Shown: positions 14,435-22,797, counted from the stretch's first letter. The stretch is DNA of 31,152 bases from JAFLCM01 sp964510955 (GCA_964510955.1 CAZEDW010000044.1:1-31152); one strand, 5' to 3'. Made by a program: numbers and translations. The notes: a model not told the origin generated them from the sequence alone.

Positions 14435-15116
14435 CGGAGCGGGTATTTCGGTCGGATGCGGGGGTGGGGGTTTGGGATTTGCGGCTTAAGGATTGGGTGG
14501 TCGGTGAGGGCGCGGGAGGATCGGTGGGTTGGGGACACTGACTTGGCGAGGACGCCAAGTCAGTGGCACGACGGGCGGTGGGGCTTGGTGAACTCCGACC
14601 CGCGGACGGGTCGGTGGCACGGGCTCCGATGCGCAGCAGCGTGGTGGCGGCGCGGCGGGAGGTTTCCTTGCTGGTGGCGTCGAGGGCGCGGACCAGGGTG
14701 CGGACGGCGGCGGGCTGGGCGGCGGCGAGGATGTGCTCGGCGCGCGTGGACTCGGCGGCGCGGAAACGCTCGATCGTGCGCTGGGTGTCGGGCTGCTGGA
14801 TCCAGGCGTCGAGCTGGTCGAACTTGACCGCGTGCCTGGCGAGCACCTGGAAGATCGTCAGCGCGGGGTTGAGGTAGTCGAGAAGAAGGCCTGCGGCGTC
14901 GGCGACGCCCGGGGGCGAAACGGGGGGAGCGTCGGTGGTCGGCACCGAAGGCGCAGGGCTGACGATGGTGGCACGGGGGGCGGGGAGCGGGCGCGGGGGT
15001 GAGGCTGATGATGGGGGTGATGGGGGAGTGGGGGTGAGGCGGAGCGGGGGGGCGGTCGGCGCGGGCGGAGGGGGCGCGGCGAAGGCGGCGGTGCGGAGGG
15101 CGGCGATGGATGTCAT
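14343..15116 (-). CDS. Unknown helical protein with Pro-rich N-terminus; C-terminal third doubtful
   Basis: 257 residues from ATG 15116, preceded by AAGGGG about 9 nt upstream. Residues 1-60 are Ala/Pro/Ser-rich and probably disordered. Residues about 68-160 form a helical, HTH-like block: LLLDYLNPALTIFQVLARHA, KFDQLDAWIQQPDTQRTIER, then AAATTLLRIGAR-like helices. This is the only part that looks conserved; it recalls small DNA-binding or terminase-small-subunit-like folds but cannot be assigned. After about residue 165 the frame turns Ser/Pro/Thr-rich, crosses the 14536-14565 palindrome and overlaps the next small gene by 92 nt. The original end may therefore have been near 14600, with insertion of the palindrome or a frameshift extending the frame. 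The call is good for the first 165 residues only. Confidence 0.6.
   Translation of the reverse strand: MTSIAALRTAAFAAPPPPAPTAPPLRLTPTPPSPPSSASPPRPLPAPRATIVSPAPSVPTTDAPPVSPPGVADAAGLLLDYLNPALTIFQVLARHAVKFDQLDAWIQQPDTQRTIERFRAAESTRAEHILAAAQPAAVRTLVRALDATSKETSRRAATTLLRIGARATDPSAGRSSPSPTARRATDLASSPSQCPQPTDPPAPSPTTQSLSRKSQTPTPASDRNTRSDETRRGPGRVAGADRVSAGDGSGHHQPSGV
14536..14565. repeat. Perfect 13-bp palindromic hairpin (REP-like)
   Basis: CACTGACTTGGCG (14536-14548) and CGCCAAGTCAGTG (14553-14565) are exact reverse complements around a 4-nt loop AGGA. There is no T-tract on either side. It lies inside the 3' part of the minus-strand frame 14343-15116. It could act as a rho-independent-like block or be a mobile REP-type element. 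Confidence 0.9.
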
Positions 15117-15346
15117 GAGCGGGTCCCCTTGAAGAAGTTTGCGGCGCTCCGGGATGAGGCACGCGTGATGATGTGATTGTGCGCGGGGTTGGGTGGTGGG
15201 CAAGAGCGGCGGAGTGATGGGCGCGAGAATTGTGCAGGTCTTTGGGGGCATCACCGCGTTGGTGCGCACAGGAGTGGTGATGCGCGCGAGAGTCTTCGAG
15301 CGCGCGGCGTGCCGGACCTCCGGGCCTTGCGCGCTCGCCTGGCTTC

Positions 15347-15366
15347 CCGTGGGCTGACGCCCACGG
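15347..15366. repeat. Palindrome CCGTGGGC-TGAC-GCCCACGG
   Basis: This is a perfect 8-bp stem with a 4-nt loop. It is closely followed by a second stem, GGCCCC-GCT-GGGGCC, at 15378-15392. Together they look like a REP-type pair upstream of argS. Neither is followed by a T-run. Confidence 0.8.
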
Positions 15367-15482
15367 CAACTCACCTCGGCCCCGCTGGGGCCAAGAACGG
15401 CGTCCCATTCCTGGGGGATGCCGTTGCGGTCGGGGATCACGCCCGTTGACGGCGCGAGGCTTCTGCGATGAGCCGTTGCGTC

Positions 15483-15488
15483 TAAACT
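15483..15488 (+). promoter_or_regulatory. Putative -10 element for argS (leaderless type)
   Basis: TAAACT is followed by 8 nt (CCGCCCCT) and ATG 15497. No Shine-Dalgarno sequence fits in between, so a leaderless transcript is the simplest reading. Confidence 0.42.
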
Positions 15489-15496
15489 CCGCCCCT

Positions 15497-17386
15497 ATGA
15501 CTGGTTCGCCCGTGAACGGCAGTGATCCTCTTTCGGTTCTGAACGAGCGGTTCATGGCGGCGCTGCGCGCTGTGATGGGGGATGCGCTGCCGGCGAACGC
15601 GTCGGCGATGCTGACGCCGGCGAAGGACCCCAGGCACGGGGACTTTCAGTCGAACTGCGCGATGTCCCTGGCGAAGGCGGCCCCCGGAGGGATGAACCCG
15701 CGGGCGCTGGCGGAGAAGATCATCGCCGCGCTTGACCTGAGCGGCGTGGCGGAGAAGCCCGAGCCCCCGGCGGGGCCGGGGTTCATCAACATCCGGTTGA
15801 GCGCGGCGGCGCTGTCGGGGGCGCTGGCGGGGATGGATACGCCGGAGATGGGTATTTCGGCGATCTCGCCGCGGCGGACGGTGGTGGTCGATCTGTGCGG
15901 CGTCAACCTCGCCAAGCAGATGCACGTGGGGCACATCCGGGCGACGGTGATCGGGGACGCGCTGGCGCGCCTGCACGAGCGGCTGGGGTGGAAGGTAATC
16001 CGGCAGAATCACTTCGGCGACTGGGGGCTGCCGATCGCGATGGTGACCGAGGCGGTGAAGCGGGGGGTCGAGTCGGGGGCGATCGACCTGAAGTCGATCG
16101 CGCTGGATCAGCTCGAGAAGCTGTACAAGCAAGCGCAGCGCGACTGCGAGGCGGACGAGGCGGGTCTGGCGGCGGTGAAGCGGTTCGGGCTGGGGCCCAA
16201 GGCCGAGGCGGAGCTGTCGGCGCAGGTGAGCGGGGCGAACGAGCACCTGGCGCGGGCCAAGGCGGCGCTGGTGGCGCTGCAGTCGCACGACCCGGCGTAC
16301 TACAAGGTGTGGCAGGAGATCAGCCGGGTGACGCTGGCGGCGTGCTTCGCGGCGGTGGGCAGGATGGGCGCGAACGTGACCGACGAGGCGACGGCGGGGG
16401 AGAGCAGTTACGCCGAGGAGCTGGCGCCGCTTGTCGACGATCTCGTGAAGCGGGGGGTGGCCACGGAGTCTGACGGGGCGCTGGTGGTGCGGGTGGACGA
16501 GCTCGGGATCAAGGAGCCGTGCATCATCCGCAAGTCCCCGGCGGGGGGCGGGGGGTTCTTGTATGCGACGACGGACCTTGCGGCGATCCGGCGCCGGGTG
16601 CAGAAGTTCGGCGCGTGCAAGGTGGTGTACGCGGTGGACGGGCGGCAGGCGCTGCACTTCAAGCAGGTGTTCGCGGCGGCGAAGAAGGCCGGCTATGCGA
16701 GGCTTCCCGATGGGAGCGACGCGGAGCTGTTCCACGCGTGGTTCGGGACGATCCTGGGCGAGGATGGCAGGCCGTTCAAGACGCGGTCGGGGGAGAACGT
16801 GAAGCTGGCGGACCTGCTGGAGGAGGCCTTCCAGGGGGCGCTGAGCGCGGTGAAGGAGAAGAACCCGTCGCTGAGCGAGGCGGAGCGGCATGACGTGGCG
16901 GAGGCGGTGGCGATGGGGGCGATCAAGTACGCGGACCTGTCGAGCGACCGGATCAAGGACTATGTGTTCAGCTTCGACCGGATGCTGGCGTTTGAGGGGA
17001 ACACGGGGCCGTACCTGCAGTACGCGCTGGTGCGGGTGAAGTCGATTTTCCGCAAGGCGGCGGAGCAGTTCGGGGCGGGGGAGGCGGGTGCGGCGGGGGC
17101 GGCGGCGATCACGCTGGGGGCGCCGGAGGAGAAGGCGATCGCGCTGGAGCTATTGAAATATCCGGGCGTGGTGAGGGCGGCGGCGGAGGCGTGCGAGCCG
17201 CACCGGTTGTGCGGGTACATGTACGACCTGGCGCAGGCGTTCAGCACGTTTTTCGCGGCGTGCCCGGTTTTGCAGGCACCGGACGAGGCGTCGCGCCGGT
17301 CGCGGCTGCGGCTGTGCGCGCTGACGGGGCGGGTGCTGGAGGACGGGCTGCGGACGCTGGGGATCCGGGCGCTGGAACGGATGTGA
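15497..17386 (+). CDS. argS: Arginyl-tRNA synthetase
   Basis: 629 residues from ATG 15497. This class I synthetase attaches arginine to tRNA-Arg in the cytoplasm. The N-terminal additional domain (residues 1-110) ends in PGFINIRLS. The HIGH signature is HVGHIRATVIGD in the catalytic domain, followed by RQNHFGDWGLPIAM. The KMSKS-equivalent loop reads PFKTRSGENVKLADLL, as in ArgRS enzymes lacking a classical KMSKS lysine. The C-terminal anticodon-binding domain shows NTGPYLQYALVR and ends LRTLGIRALERM. The stretch normally reading SxPNxAK before HIGH is here CGVNLAK: the Asn and Lys are kept, but the Ser and Pro are not. The frame is open upstream to 15446, but the -10 element and the usual N-terminus favour 15497. 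Confidence 0.96.
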   Translation: MTGSPVNGSDPLSVLNERFMAALRAVMGDALPANASAMLTPAKDPRHGDFQSNCAMSLAKAAPGGMNPRALAEKIIAALDLSGVAEKPEPPAGPGFINIRLSAAALSGALAGMDTPEMGISAISPRRTVVVDLCGVNLAKQMHVGHIRATVIGDALARLHERLGWKVIRQNHFGDWGLPIAMVTEAVKRGVESGAIDLKSIALDQLEKLYKQAQRDCEADEAGLAAVKRFGLGPKAEAELSAQVSGANEHLARAKAALVALQSHDPAYYKVWQEISRVTLAACFAAVGRMGANVTDEATAGESSYAEELAPLVDDLVKRGVATESDGALVVRVDELGIKEPCIIRKSPAGGGGFLYATTDLAAIRRRVQKFGACKVVYAVDGRQALHFKQVFAAAKKAGYARLPDGSDAELFHAWFGTILGEDGRPFKTRSGENVKLADLLEEAFQGALSAVKEKNPSLSEAERHDVAEAVAMGAIKYADLSSDRIKDYVFSFDRMLAFEGNTGPYLQYALVRVKSIFRKAAEQFGAGEAGAAGAAAITLGAPEEKAIALELLKYPGVVRAAAEACEPHRLCGYMYDLAQAFSTFFAACPVLQAPDEASRRSRLRLCALTGRVLEDGLRTLGIRALERM

Positions 17387-17531
17387 CCGCGTTTGTGCGC
17401 CGGGGACACGTCGATGCGCTGCGGGGGCGGGTTATTTTGGCGCGACGGGAGGGAATTGCCTTGTGCGGGGCTTGATCGTCAGGTAGGAATATGGGCGGAT
17501 GCGGCGCGGGGGACCGGGCCGCGCGGGAGAA

Positions 17532-18506
17532 ATGACCTTGAACGGCGCCAGGCGTTGCTTGTTGTGTGCGGTGGGGGTTGCGCTGTGCGCACTCGAAGCG
17601 GTCGCGGGCGGCGTCGGCCCGGGGGCGTGCTGTTTTCCGAACGGGGTGTGCCAGGAGATCGACGGCGTCTCGTGCCGGGTGGCGGGGGGGTCTTTCCTGG
17701 GGTCGGGGACCGTGTGCGCGGGAACGGATTGCCGCGGCGGGTGCTGCCTGGGGGACTTCGGCGGGTGCGTGCGCCTGACGGAGAACGGGTGCGCCGAGGC
17801 GGGCGGAAAGTTCAACGGGGTCGGGTCGGCGTGCGACGGGTTCTTCTGCCCGACGGCGTGCTGCCTGCCGTTCGGGGTGTGCGTGGAGATGACGGCGTAT
17901 GACTGCTCGATCGCGGGCGGTGAGAGCCGCGGAGGGCCGTGCGCCACGGCGGGCTGCCCGGGCACCGGGGCGTGCTGCAACCTCAACGGCGTCACGTGCA
18001 CCGACGGGGTGGGCTTCAGCGATTGCGTCGAGTTCGGCGGGACGTACAACGGGCAGGGTTCGGTCTGCTCGCAGGTGACGTGCCCGTCGGTGGGGGCGTG
18101 CTGCTACACGTTCAATCAGTGCGGGTCGGGCGTGACGCGGAGCGCCTGCGAGAACGCGGGGGGCGTGTACCAGGGGGACGGCACGACCTGCGCCGAGGCG
18201 GGGTGCCAGAACGTCGGGGCGTGCTGCGTCGCGGGCAACGGGTGTGTGATGGTGGTGGGGCTGAACGAGTGCACGTTCCGCGGCGGGACGTACAAAGGCG
18301 ACGGCTCGGTGTGCACGCCCCGGACGTGCTGCCCCGGCGACCTGAACGCCGACGGGGTGGTGAACACGGCGGACCTGACGCTGCTGCTGGTGAAGTTCGG
18401 GCGTGAGTTCCCGGCGGGGGACGAACCGGCGGACATCAACTCCGACGGGCATGTCAATACCCAGGACCTCACGCTGCTGCTGGTGCAGTTCGGAAGGGCG
18501 TGCTGA
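17532..18506 (+). CDS. Secreted six-cysteine repeat protein with C-terminal dockerin-like module (6 repeats)
   Basis: 324 residues from ATG 17532, with GGGAGA directly upstream. The signal peptide is about residues 1-25 (ARRCLLCAVGVALCALEAVAG). Six tandem units of about 38-43 residues follow, each with the spacing CC-x(4-7)-C-x(7-8)-C-x(10-12)-C-x(4-5)-C and a central GG.Y.G.G turn. Example pieces are GACCFPNGVC and AGGVYQGDGTTC. The last about 58 residues are a dockerin-like pair of EF-hand loops, DLNADGVVNTAD and DINSDGHVNTQD, each followed by LTLLLV.FG, clamped by a Cys before the first loop and a Cys at the very end. Calcium binding is expected from the loops. The role is unknown. It is a paralogue of the next gene, 52 nt downstream. 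Confidence 0.9.
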   Translation: MTLNGARRCLLCAVGVALCALEAVAGGVGPGACCFPNGVCQEIDGVSCRVAGGSFLGSGTVCAGTDCRGGCCLGDFGGCVRLTENGCAEAGGKFNGVGSACDGFFCPTACCLPFGVCVEMTAYDCSIAGGESRGGPCATAGCPGTGACCNLNGVTCTDGVGFSDCVEFGGTYNGQGSVCSQVTCPSVGACCYTFNQCGSGVTRSACENAGGVYQGDGTTCAEAGCQNVGACCVAGNGCVMVVGLNECTFRGGTYKGDGSVCTPRTCCPGDLNADGVVNTADLTLLLVKFGREFPAGDEPADINSDGHVNTQDLTLLLVQFGRAC

Positions 18507-18516
18507 ACGCGAGTGG

Positions 18517-18531
18517 AGCGGGAATCCCGCT
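18517..18531. other. Short palindrome between the two six-Cys genes
   Basis: AGCGGGA-A-TCCCGCT is an odd palindrome. As RNA it would form a 5-bp stem with a 5-nt loop. It lies 10 nt after the stop of the first gene and is not followed by a T-tract. It could attenuate between the paired genes or be an operator; the evidence is only the symmetry. Confidence 0.35.
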
Positions 18532-18558
18532 TGGTGACGACGGGCTTGGAGCAACACG

Positions 18559-20070
18559 ATGAATACGAGTCAACGGTTCATGGCGCTTGCGGCGGTGGTG
18601 ACCGGCTTGTTCGCGGTCGCGGGCGGCGCCGCGGCGCAGAGCGAGAGCGGGGTGGCGACCGGGGCGTGCTGCTTCCAGTCCTTCTGCGAGGACGGCTATT
18701 CTGCCGGCGCCTGCCAGAGCGCCGGAGGCACGTACGCCGGCGACGGGACTTCCTGTTCGGGCGGGAGCTGCGGGCCGGTGGGCGGGTGCTGCTTTGTGGG
18801 GAACTACTGCGCGGACTCGTACACCGCCGGCGGGTGCGCGGCGGCGCGTGGGACGTACCTGGGTGACGGCGTGACGTGTGCCCAGGGTTCGTGCTCGAGC
18901 GTGATGGGGCCTTGCTGCTTCGGCAGCTACTGCTACGACGGGTACCCGGCGTCGTACTGCGCGTTCTTTGGCGGCGTGTTTGGGACGCCGGGGCAGACGT
19001 GCGCCTCGTCGCAGCCGTGCGGGCCGACCGGCGCGTGCTGCTTCTCCACCTTCTGCTCCGACGGGTACCCGGAGGGGGATTGCGTGGGCCAGGGTGGGAC
19101 GTGGATGGGCGCGAGCACCGAGTGCGCGACGGCCAACTGTGTGTTCCACATCGGCGCGTGCTGCATTTATGACCGGTGCATCGAGGGGTACCCGGCGCAG
19201 AACTGCGAGCCCGACGGGGGTGTTTACCAGGGGGACGGCTCGACGTGCGCGTCCATGCCGTGCGGGCCGACGGGGGCATGCTGCCTGCATGTGAAGGGCG
19301 TGGTGTGCCAGGACTATGTCTCCGAGGCGGGGTGCCTGGCCTCGGGCGGCGCGTACCTGGGGGTGGGGAGCCTGTGCTCCGAGAGTTCGTGCAGCATCGG
19401 GGCGTGCTGCTTCTACGGCCAGGGTTGCACGGAGAACATGGACGAGCTGACGTGCACCAAGGCCGGAGGCTCGTACCAGGGCGACGCGACGAACTGCTCC
19501 CACCTTCCCTTTGAAGAATGCAGCTATCCGGGCGCGTGCTGCCTGCCCAACGGGGTGTGCATGGATTCGTCGACGCGCGACTGCCACTACTACGGTGGGG
19601 TGTTCCAGGGGTACCAATCGACGTGCGGCGAGGCGCAGTGCACCGCGTTCGCCGGCGCGTGCTGCACGGACTTCGGCTGCTACGACAACTTCGAGCACGA
19701 CTTCTGCGTGCTGGAGTTCCACGGCCGGTACCTGGGCGACGGCTCGATCTGCGGCGTGGACACCTGCCCGGCGCCGGGGGGCTGCTGCCTCTCCAATAAC
19801 CTGTGCATCAGCTCGCAGGGGCCCGAGGCGTGCGCGGCCCGGAACGGGGTGTACCGGGGCGATGGGGTGCCGTGCAATCCGACGCCGTGCTGCCCGGCGG
19901 ACATCAACCATGACGGGGCGATCAACACGGCGGACCTCACGCTTCTGCTGGTGAAGTTCGGGCGGAGCTTCCCGCCGGGGACCGAGCCGGCGGACATCAA
20001 CGCCGACGGGACGGTGAACACCCAGGACCTGACGCTGCTGCTGGTGCAGTTCGGGCGCAACTGCCCGTAG
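18559..20070 (+). CDS. Secreted six-cysteine repeat protein with C-terminal dockerin-like module (10 repeats)
   Basis: 503 residues from ATG 18559, with GGAG 8 nt upstream. The signal peptide is about residues 1-28 (ending AGGAAAQ). Ten tandem units with the same six-Cys pattern as the preceding gene follow, for example GACCFSTFCSDGYPEGDC, GACCIYDRC and GACCLPNGVC. Several units share a DGYPA piece between the third and fourth Cys. The protein ends with a dockerin-like pair (DINHDGAINTAD and DINADGTVNTQD) that is nearly identical to that of the preceding gene, pointing to a recent duplication or gene conversion. The even Cys count per unit suggests three disulfides each, so a rigid extracellular rod or a set of beads is likely. 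The function and partner are unknown. Confidence 0.9.
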   Translation: MNTSQRFMALAAVVTGLFAVAGGAAAQSESGVATGACCFQSFCEDGYSAGACQSAGGTYAGDGTSCSGGSCGPVGGCCFVGNYCADSYTAGGCAAARGTYLGDGVTCAQGSCSSVMGPCCFGSYCYDGYPASYCAFFGGVFGTPGQTCASSQPCGPTGACCFSTFCSDGYPEGDCVGQGGTWMGASTECATANCVFHIGACCIYDRCIEGYPAQNCEPDGGVYQGDGSTCASMPCGPTGACCLHVKGVVCQDYVSEAGCLASGGAYLGVGSLCSESSCSIGACCFYGQGCTENMDELTCTKAGGSYQGDATNCSHLPFEECSYPGACCLPNGVCMDSSTRDCHYYGGVFQGYQSTCGEAQCTAFAGACCTDFGCYDNFEHDFCVLEFHGRYLGDGSICGVDTCPAPGGCCLSNNLCISSQGPEACAARNGVYRGDGVPCNPTPCCPADINHDGAINTADLTLLLVKFGRSFPPGTEPADINADGTVNTQDLTLLLVQFGRNCP

Positions 20071-20116
20071 ATTCGGGGGGGAAGCGGTCGTAGTTTGTCA
20101 GGGATGGGAATGGCGC

Positions 20117-20138
20117 CGGGCGCTCGGGCCCGGATTTC
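20117..20138 (+). terminator. Possible weak terminator after the 10-repeat gene
   Basis: CCGGGC (20117-20122) and GCCCGG (20129-20134) form a 6-bp G+C stem with a 6-nt loop, followed by ATTTC. The T-run is short. The rest of the 251-nt gap to the next gene has TTGAAG (20173-20178) and TACGGG (20196-20201) 17 nt apart as a poor promoter candidate, and no gene. Confidence 0.3.
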
Positions 20139-20321
20139 AGGCGAATTTCCAACTCCGTGGTTGCTTCTTCGGTTGAAGGGTTCCAAACTTGGGGGTACGG
20201 GAATGCCGCGGGCGGCGAGGGCGCCTGTCGGTAGCGCAGTGCCCGTCGCGACGGCGTTCCCGCGCAGTGGTGCTGAATCGTTTGTTCGCCGCGCTGAGAT
20301 AGAAGAGAAGAGACCGAGCGG

Positions 20322-22691
20322 ATGAGCAGATCGATGATCTCGATGGTTGCCGCGCTGGCGGCGTGGGGTGTCGGCGTAGCACGCGCCGGCGAGCTGTGCA
20401 TCGACGCCCACGGCGTTGCGTGTTACCCCCAGAACCTGACGCCCGAGCAGGCGCGGCAGATCGCGCTGGACGGGGCGCGTCCGGCGACGATGCCGTACGC
20501 CGGTGAGCGGTTCATCGTTGACGGTGTGTGCTGGGCGGGCGAAGGCGGGATCGGCCCGTCGGGCCAGAGCGCGCCGGCGCACCTGACGTATAGCTTCCCC
20601 AAGGAGAACACCTTGTGGGGGCTGGCGGTGGTGCAGGGCGTGGGGCCCAACGACCTGAACTCCAAGCTGATCGCGGCGTTCGGCTCGGGCAACCTCGACC
20701 TCGGCCGCGAGTACATGCGGGCGGGGTTGGCGGCGTGGCGGCGCTGGGCCGGCGTGAGCTACACCGAGGTGAACGACGACAACTCGCCGATGGACCAGGG
20801 AACGGCGCGGGTCCCGACGCGGGGGGACATCCGCATCGGGGGGTACGCGAGCGGCATCCAGTTCGCGCTGGCGTACAACGCCTTCCCGGCGATCGATGCC
20901 GGCGCGGTCGTGGGCGGGGGCGACATGGTGGTCAACACCTCGTTTTTCCTGGCGGCGTATTTCACCGACCCCGCGCACAACTACCGGTTCTTCCGCAACA
21001 CCATCAGCCACGAGCACGGCCACGGGCTGGGGCTGTACCACACGATCCCCTGCAACCACACCAAGCTGATGGAGCCGTACCTCACGGCCGACTTCGACAT
21101 GGTGCAGGTGGACGAGATGCGCGGGGCGCAGCGGAACTACGGCGACCGGTTCGCGGGCAACACCGGGCCCGGCACGGCGCGTGATTTCGGCGACCTCGCG
21201 CCGTCGTCGGGCGGCGGCCCGCGGTCGGTTCGCGAGCCGTTTCTCTCGGTCAACGGTGTGAACGGGCCGGGCGGGTCGGGCGAGGACTGGTTCAGGTTCT
21301 CGCTGGGCACCGCGAGCCCCGTGACCATCGGCGCCGCGCCGGTGGGGGGGGTGTACGACGAGGGGCCGCAGCTCACGCAGTGCGACGGGCTTTCGGTCAC
21401 CACGATCAACGCGAGCGTGGCGGGGAACCTGCTGCTGGAACTGCGGAGCGCCGACGGTTCGACGGTGCTCTTCTCTTCCAACAACGGCCCGGGGATCGCC
21501 GAGAGCATCACGGCGAACCTCGGCGCAGGGGCTTACAGCGTGCGGGTGGTCGACGCCGGCCCGGACGCGATCGGGGCGCAGACGCTCCAGCTTTATGATT
21601 TCTCTATCCGCGTGGCGGGGCAGCCGTTCGGGCCGGGGGCCGTCGCGGGGGTGAACAAGCGGAGCTGGGCGGGGTCCAAGTGCTATTTCCTGGGCGACGC
21701 GAACGCGTGGGCCAACGAGCCGGGGGCGACGGTCAACGGTTACGCGTGGGACCTCGACGGCGACGGCTCGTTCGAGGCGTCGGGCGCGACGGCGTTCCGC
21801 ACCTATCCGTCGAACGGCGACATCCCGGTGACGCTGCGCGTGACCGACAGCAACGGCCTGACCGCGACCGACACGGTGACGGTGACGGTGTTCAACGCGG
21901 TGACGACGGTAACGGCGGTCTCACCATCCACGGCCGCGCAGGGCGCGACGATGCCGGTGACGATCATCGGGACGAACTTCAAGGGCGTGGTGTCGGCGGG
22001 CCAGTTCTCGCTGCCGTCGGTGCCCGGCGCGGTGTTCACGGGCACGCCGAGCGTGAACCCGCTGGGTACGCAGGTGAGCGGGCTGGCGTTGTTTGTCCCC
22101 GCGGGCGCCGCGGCGGGGTTGACGCAGGTCCGGGTGACCAACGCCGACGGGCTGGGGCTGGCGTCGTCCGACGCCACCAGCGCCGGGGTGTTGAACATCG
22201 TCCCGCCCAGCGCGCCGCCCGCGGCGTTTGCGCTGCAGTCGCCTGCGAACGGCGCGACGGCCCAGCCGCTGACGCCGGTGCTGGCGTGGGCGCCGTCGAA
22301 CGGGGCGTTCAGTTACGGCATAACGGTTGCCAACGACGGCGCGCTCACCGACGTGGTGGCGCAGCAGTCGGGGCTGACGGGCACGACCTTCGCGGTCGCG
22401 CCGGGGCTCTTGCAGGCGGGGCGCACGTACTACTGGGGCGTGACCGCCACCAACCCGGTCGGGTCGGTGGCTTCGGCGCCCGCGGCCTGGTCGTTCGCCA
22501 CGGCGCCGCCCTCGCTGTGCACGGGCGACATCAACCACGACGGCATCCGGAACACCGGTGATCTTGTTCTCATGCTCGTGCGGTTTGGCAACGAGGTGCT
22601 TCCGGGCGAACCCGCCGACCTGAACGGAGATGGGATGGTCAACACCGGCGACCTGACGGTCCTGCTGGCGGTGTTCGGGCAAGGGTGCTGA
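20322..22691 (+). CDS. Secreted matrixin-like metzincin protease with PPC, PKD and dockerin-like modules
   Basis: 789 residues from ATG 20322. The signal peptide is about residues 1-22 (VARAG). The catalytic domain has the metzincin zinc motif HEHGHGLGLYH (His230, Glu231, His234, His240) and a Met-turn-like KLMEPY (Met250), typical of matrixin-type (M10) enzymes. A pre-peptidase C-terminal (PPC) beta-sandwich follows at about 306-432. Next come a PKD-like domain at 452-525 (YAWDLDGDGSFEASG), an IPT/TIG-like domain at about 526-628 and an FN3-like domain at about 628-730. The dockerin-like pair is at 734-789 (DINHDGIRNTGD and DLNGDGMVNTGD), ending in Cys. The N-terminal 80 residues before the catalytic core may be a propeptide. 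It would be an extracellular Zn endopeptidase whose substrate is unknown. It is not obviously coupled to its neighbours. Confidence 0.9.
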   Translation: MSRSMISMVAALAAWGVGVARAGELCIDAHGVACYPQNLTPEQARQIALDGARPATMPYAGERFIVDGVCWAGEGGIGPSGQSAPAHLTYSFPKENTLWGLAVVQGVGPNDLNSKLIAAFGSGNLDLGREYMRAGLAAWRRWAGVSYTEVNDDNSPMDQGTARVPTRGDIRIGGYASGIQFALAYNAFPAIDAGAVVGGGDMVVNTSFFLAAYFTDPAHNYRFFRNTISHEHGHGLGLYHTIPCNHTKLMEPYLTADFDMVQVDEMRGAQRNYGDRFAGNTGPGTARDFGDLAPSSGGGPRSVREPFLSVNGVNGPGGSGEDWFRFSLGTASPVTIGAAPVGGVYDEGPQLTQCDGLSVTTINASVAGNLLLELRSADGSTVLFSSNNGPGIAESITANLGAGAYSVRVVDAGPDAIGAQTLQLYDFSIRVAGQPFGPGAVAGVNKRSWAGSKCYFLGDANAWANEPGATVNGYAWDLDGDGSFEASGATAFRTYPSNGDIPVTLRVTDSNGLTATDTVTVTVFNAVTTVTAVSPSTAAQGATMPVTIIGTNFKGVVSAGQFSLPSVPGAVFTGTPSVNPLGTQVSGLALFVPAGAAAGLTQVRVTNADGLGLASSDATSAGVLNIVPPSAPPAAFALQSPANGATAQPLTPVLAWAPSNGAFSYGITVANDGALTDVVAQQSGLTGTTFAVAPGLLQAGRTYYWGVTATNPVGSVASAPAAWSFATAPPSLCTGDINHDGIRNTGDLVLMLVRFGNEVLPGEPADLNGDGMVNTGDLTVLLAVFGQGC

Positions 22692-22769
22692 TAACGTGCG
22701 GGCCGGCGCCTGGAAACGGCATCCGGGCCTACAGGCGGCACGAATATCCCCGTGGAAAGCCGGCTTCGC

Positions 22770-22797
22770 TTGGTTCCCCCCTCGGGCGGGCTATCTT
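22770..22797 (+). promoter_or_regulatory. Putative promoter of the beta-helix gene
   Basis: TTGGTT (22770-22775), a 16-nt spacer and TATCTT (22792-22797) make a reasonable sigma-70-type promoter. It would start transcription near 22804, only about 16 nt before the TTG at 22820. It supports a start downstream of it rather than GTG 22685, which overlaps the preceding gene. Confidence 0.5.

Larger units (their letters stand above)
15117..15496. other. 380-nt divergent intergenic region with palindromes
   Basis: This gap lies between the minus-strand helical protein and argS. No gene is convincing. It holds two compact palindromes (15347-15366 and 15378-15392) and the -10-like element of argS at 15483-15488. 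A TTGACG at 15446-15451 would be a good -35, but it sits 31 nt before that -10, too far to pair with it. The minus-strand leader next to 15117 carries the AAGGGG ribosome binding site. Confidence 0.55.

Noticed and set aside
15446..15451. TTGACG as the -35 of argS
   Set aside because: It is 31 nt from the -10-like TAAACT, far outside the 15-19 nt range, so it was not used.
17532..20070. Metallothionein or toxin-like (knottin) reading of the Cys-rich proteins
   Set aside because: Both have signal peptides, long regular arrays, aromatic/Gly-rich turns and a C-terminal EF-hand pair. That fits secreted structural repeats better than metal-binding or small-toxin proteins.
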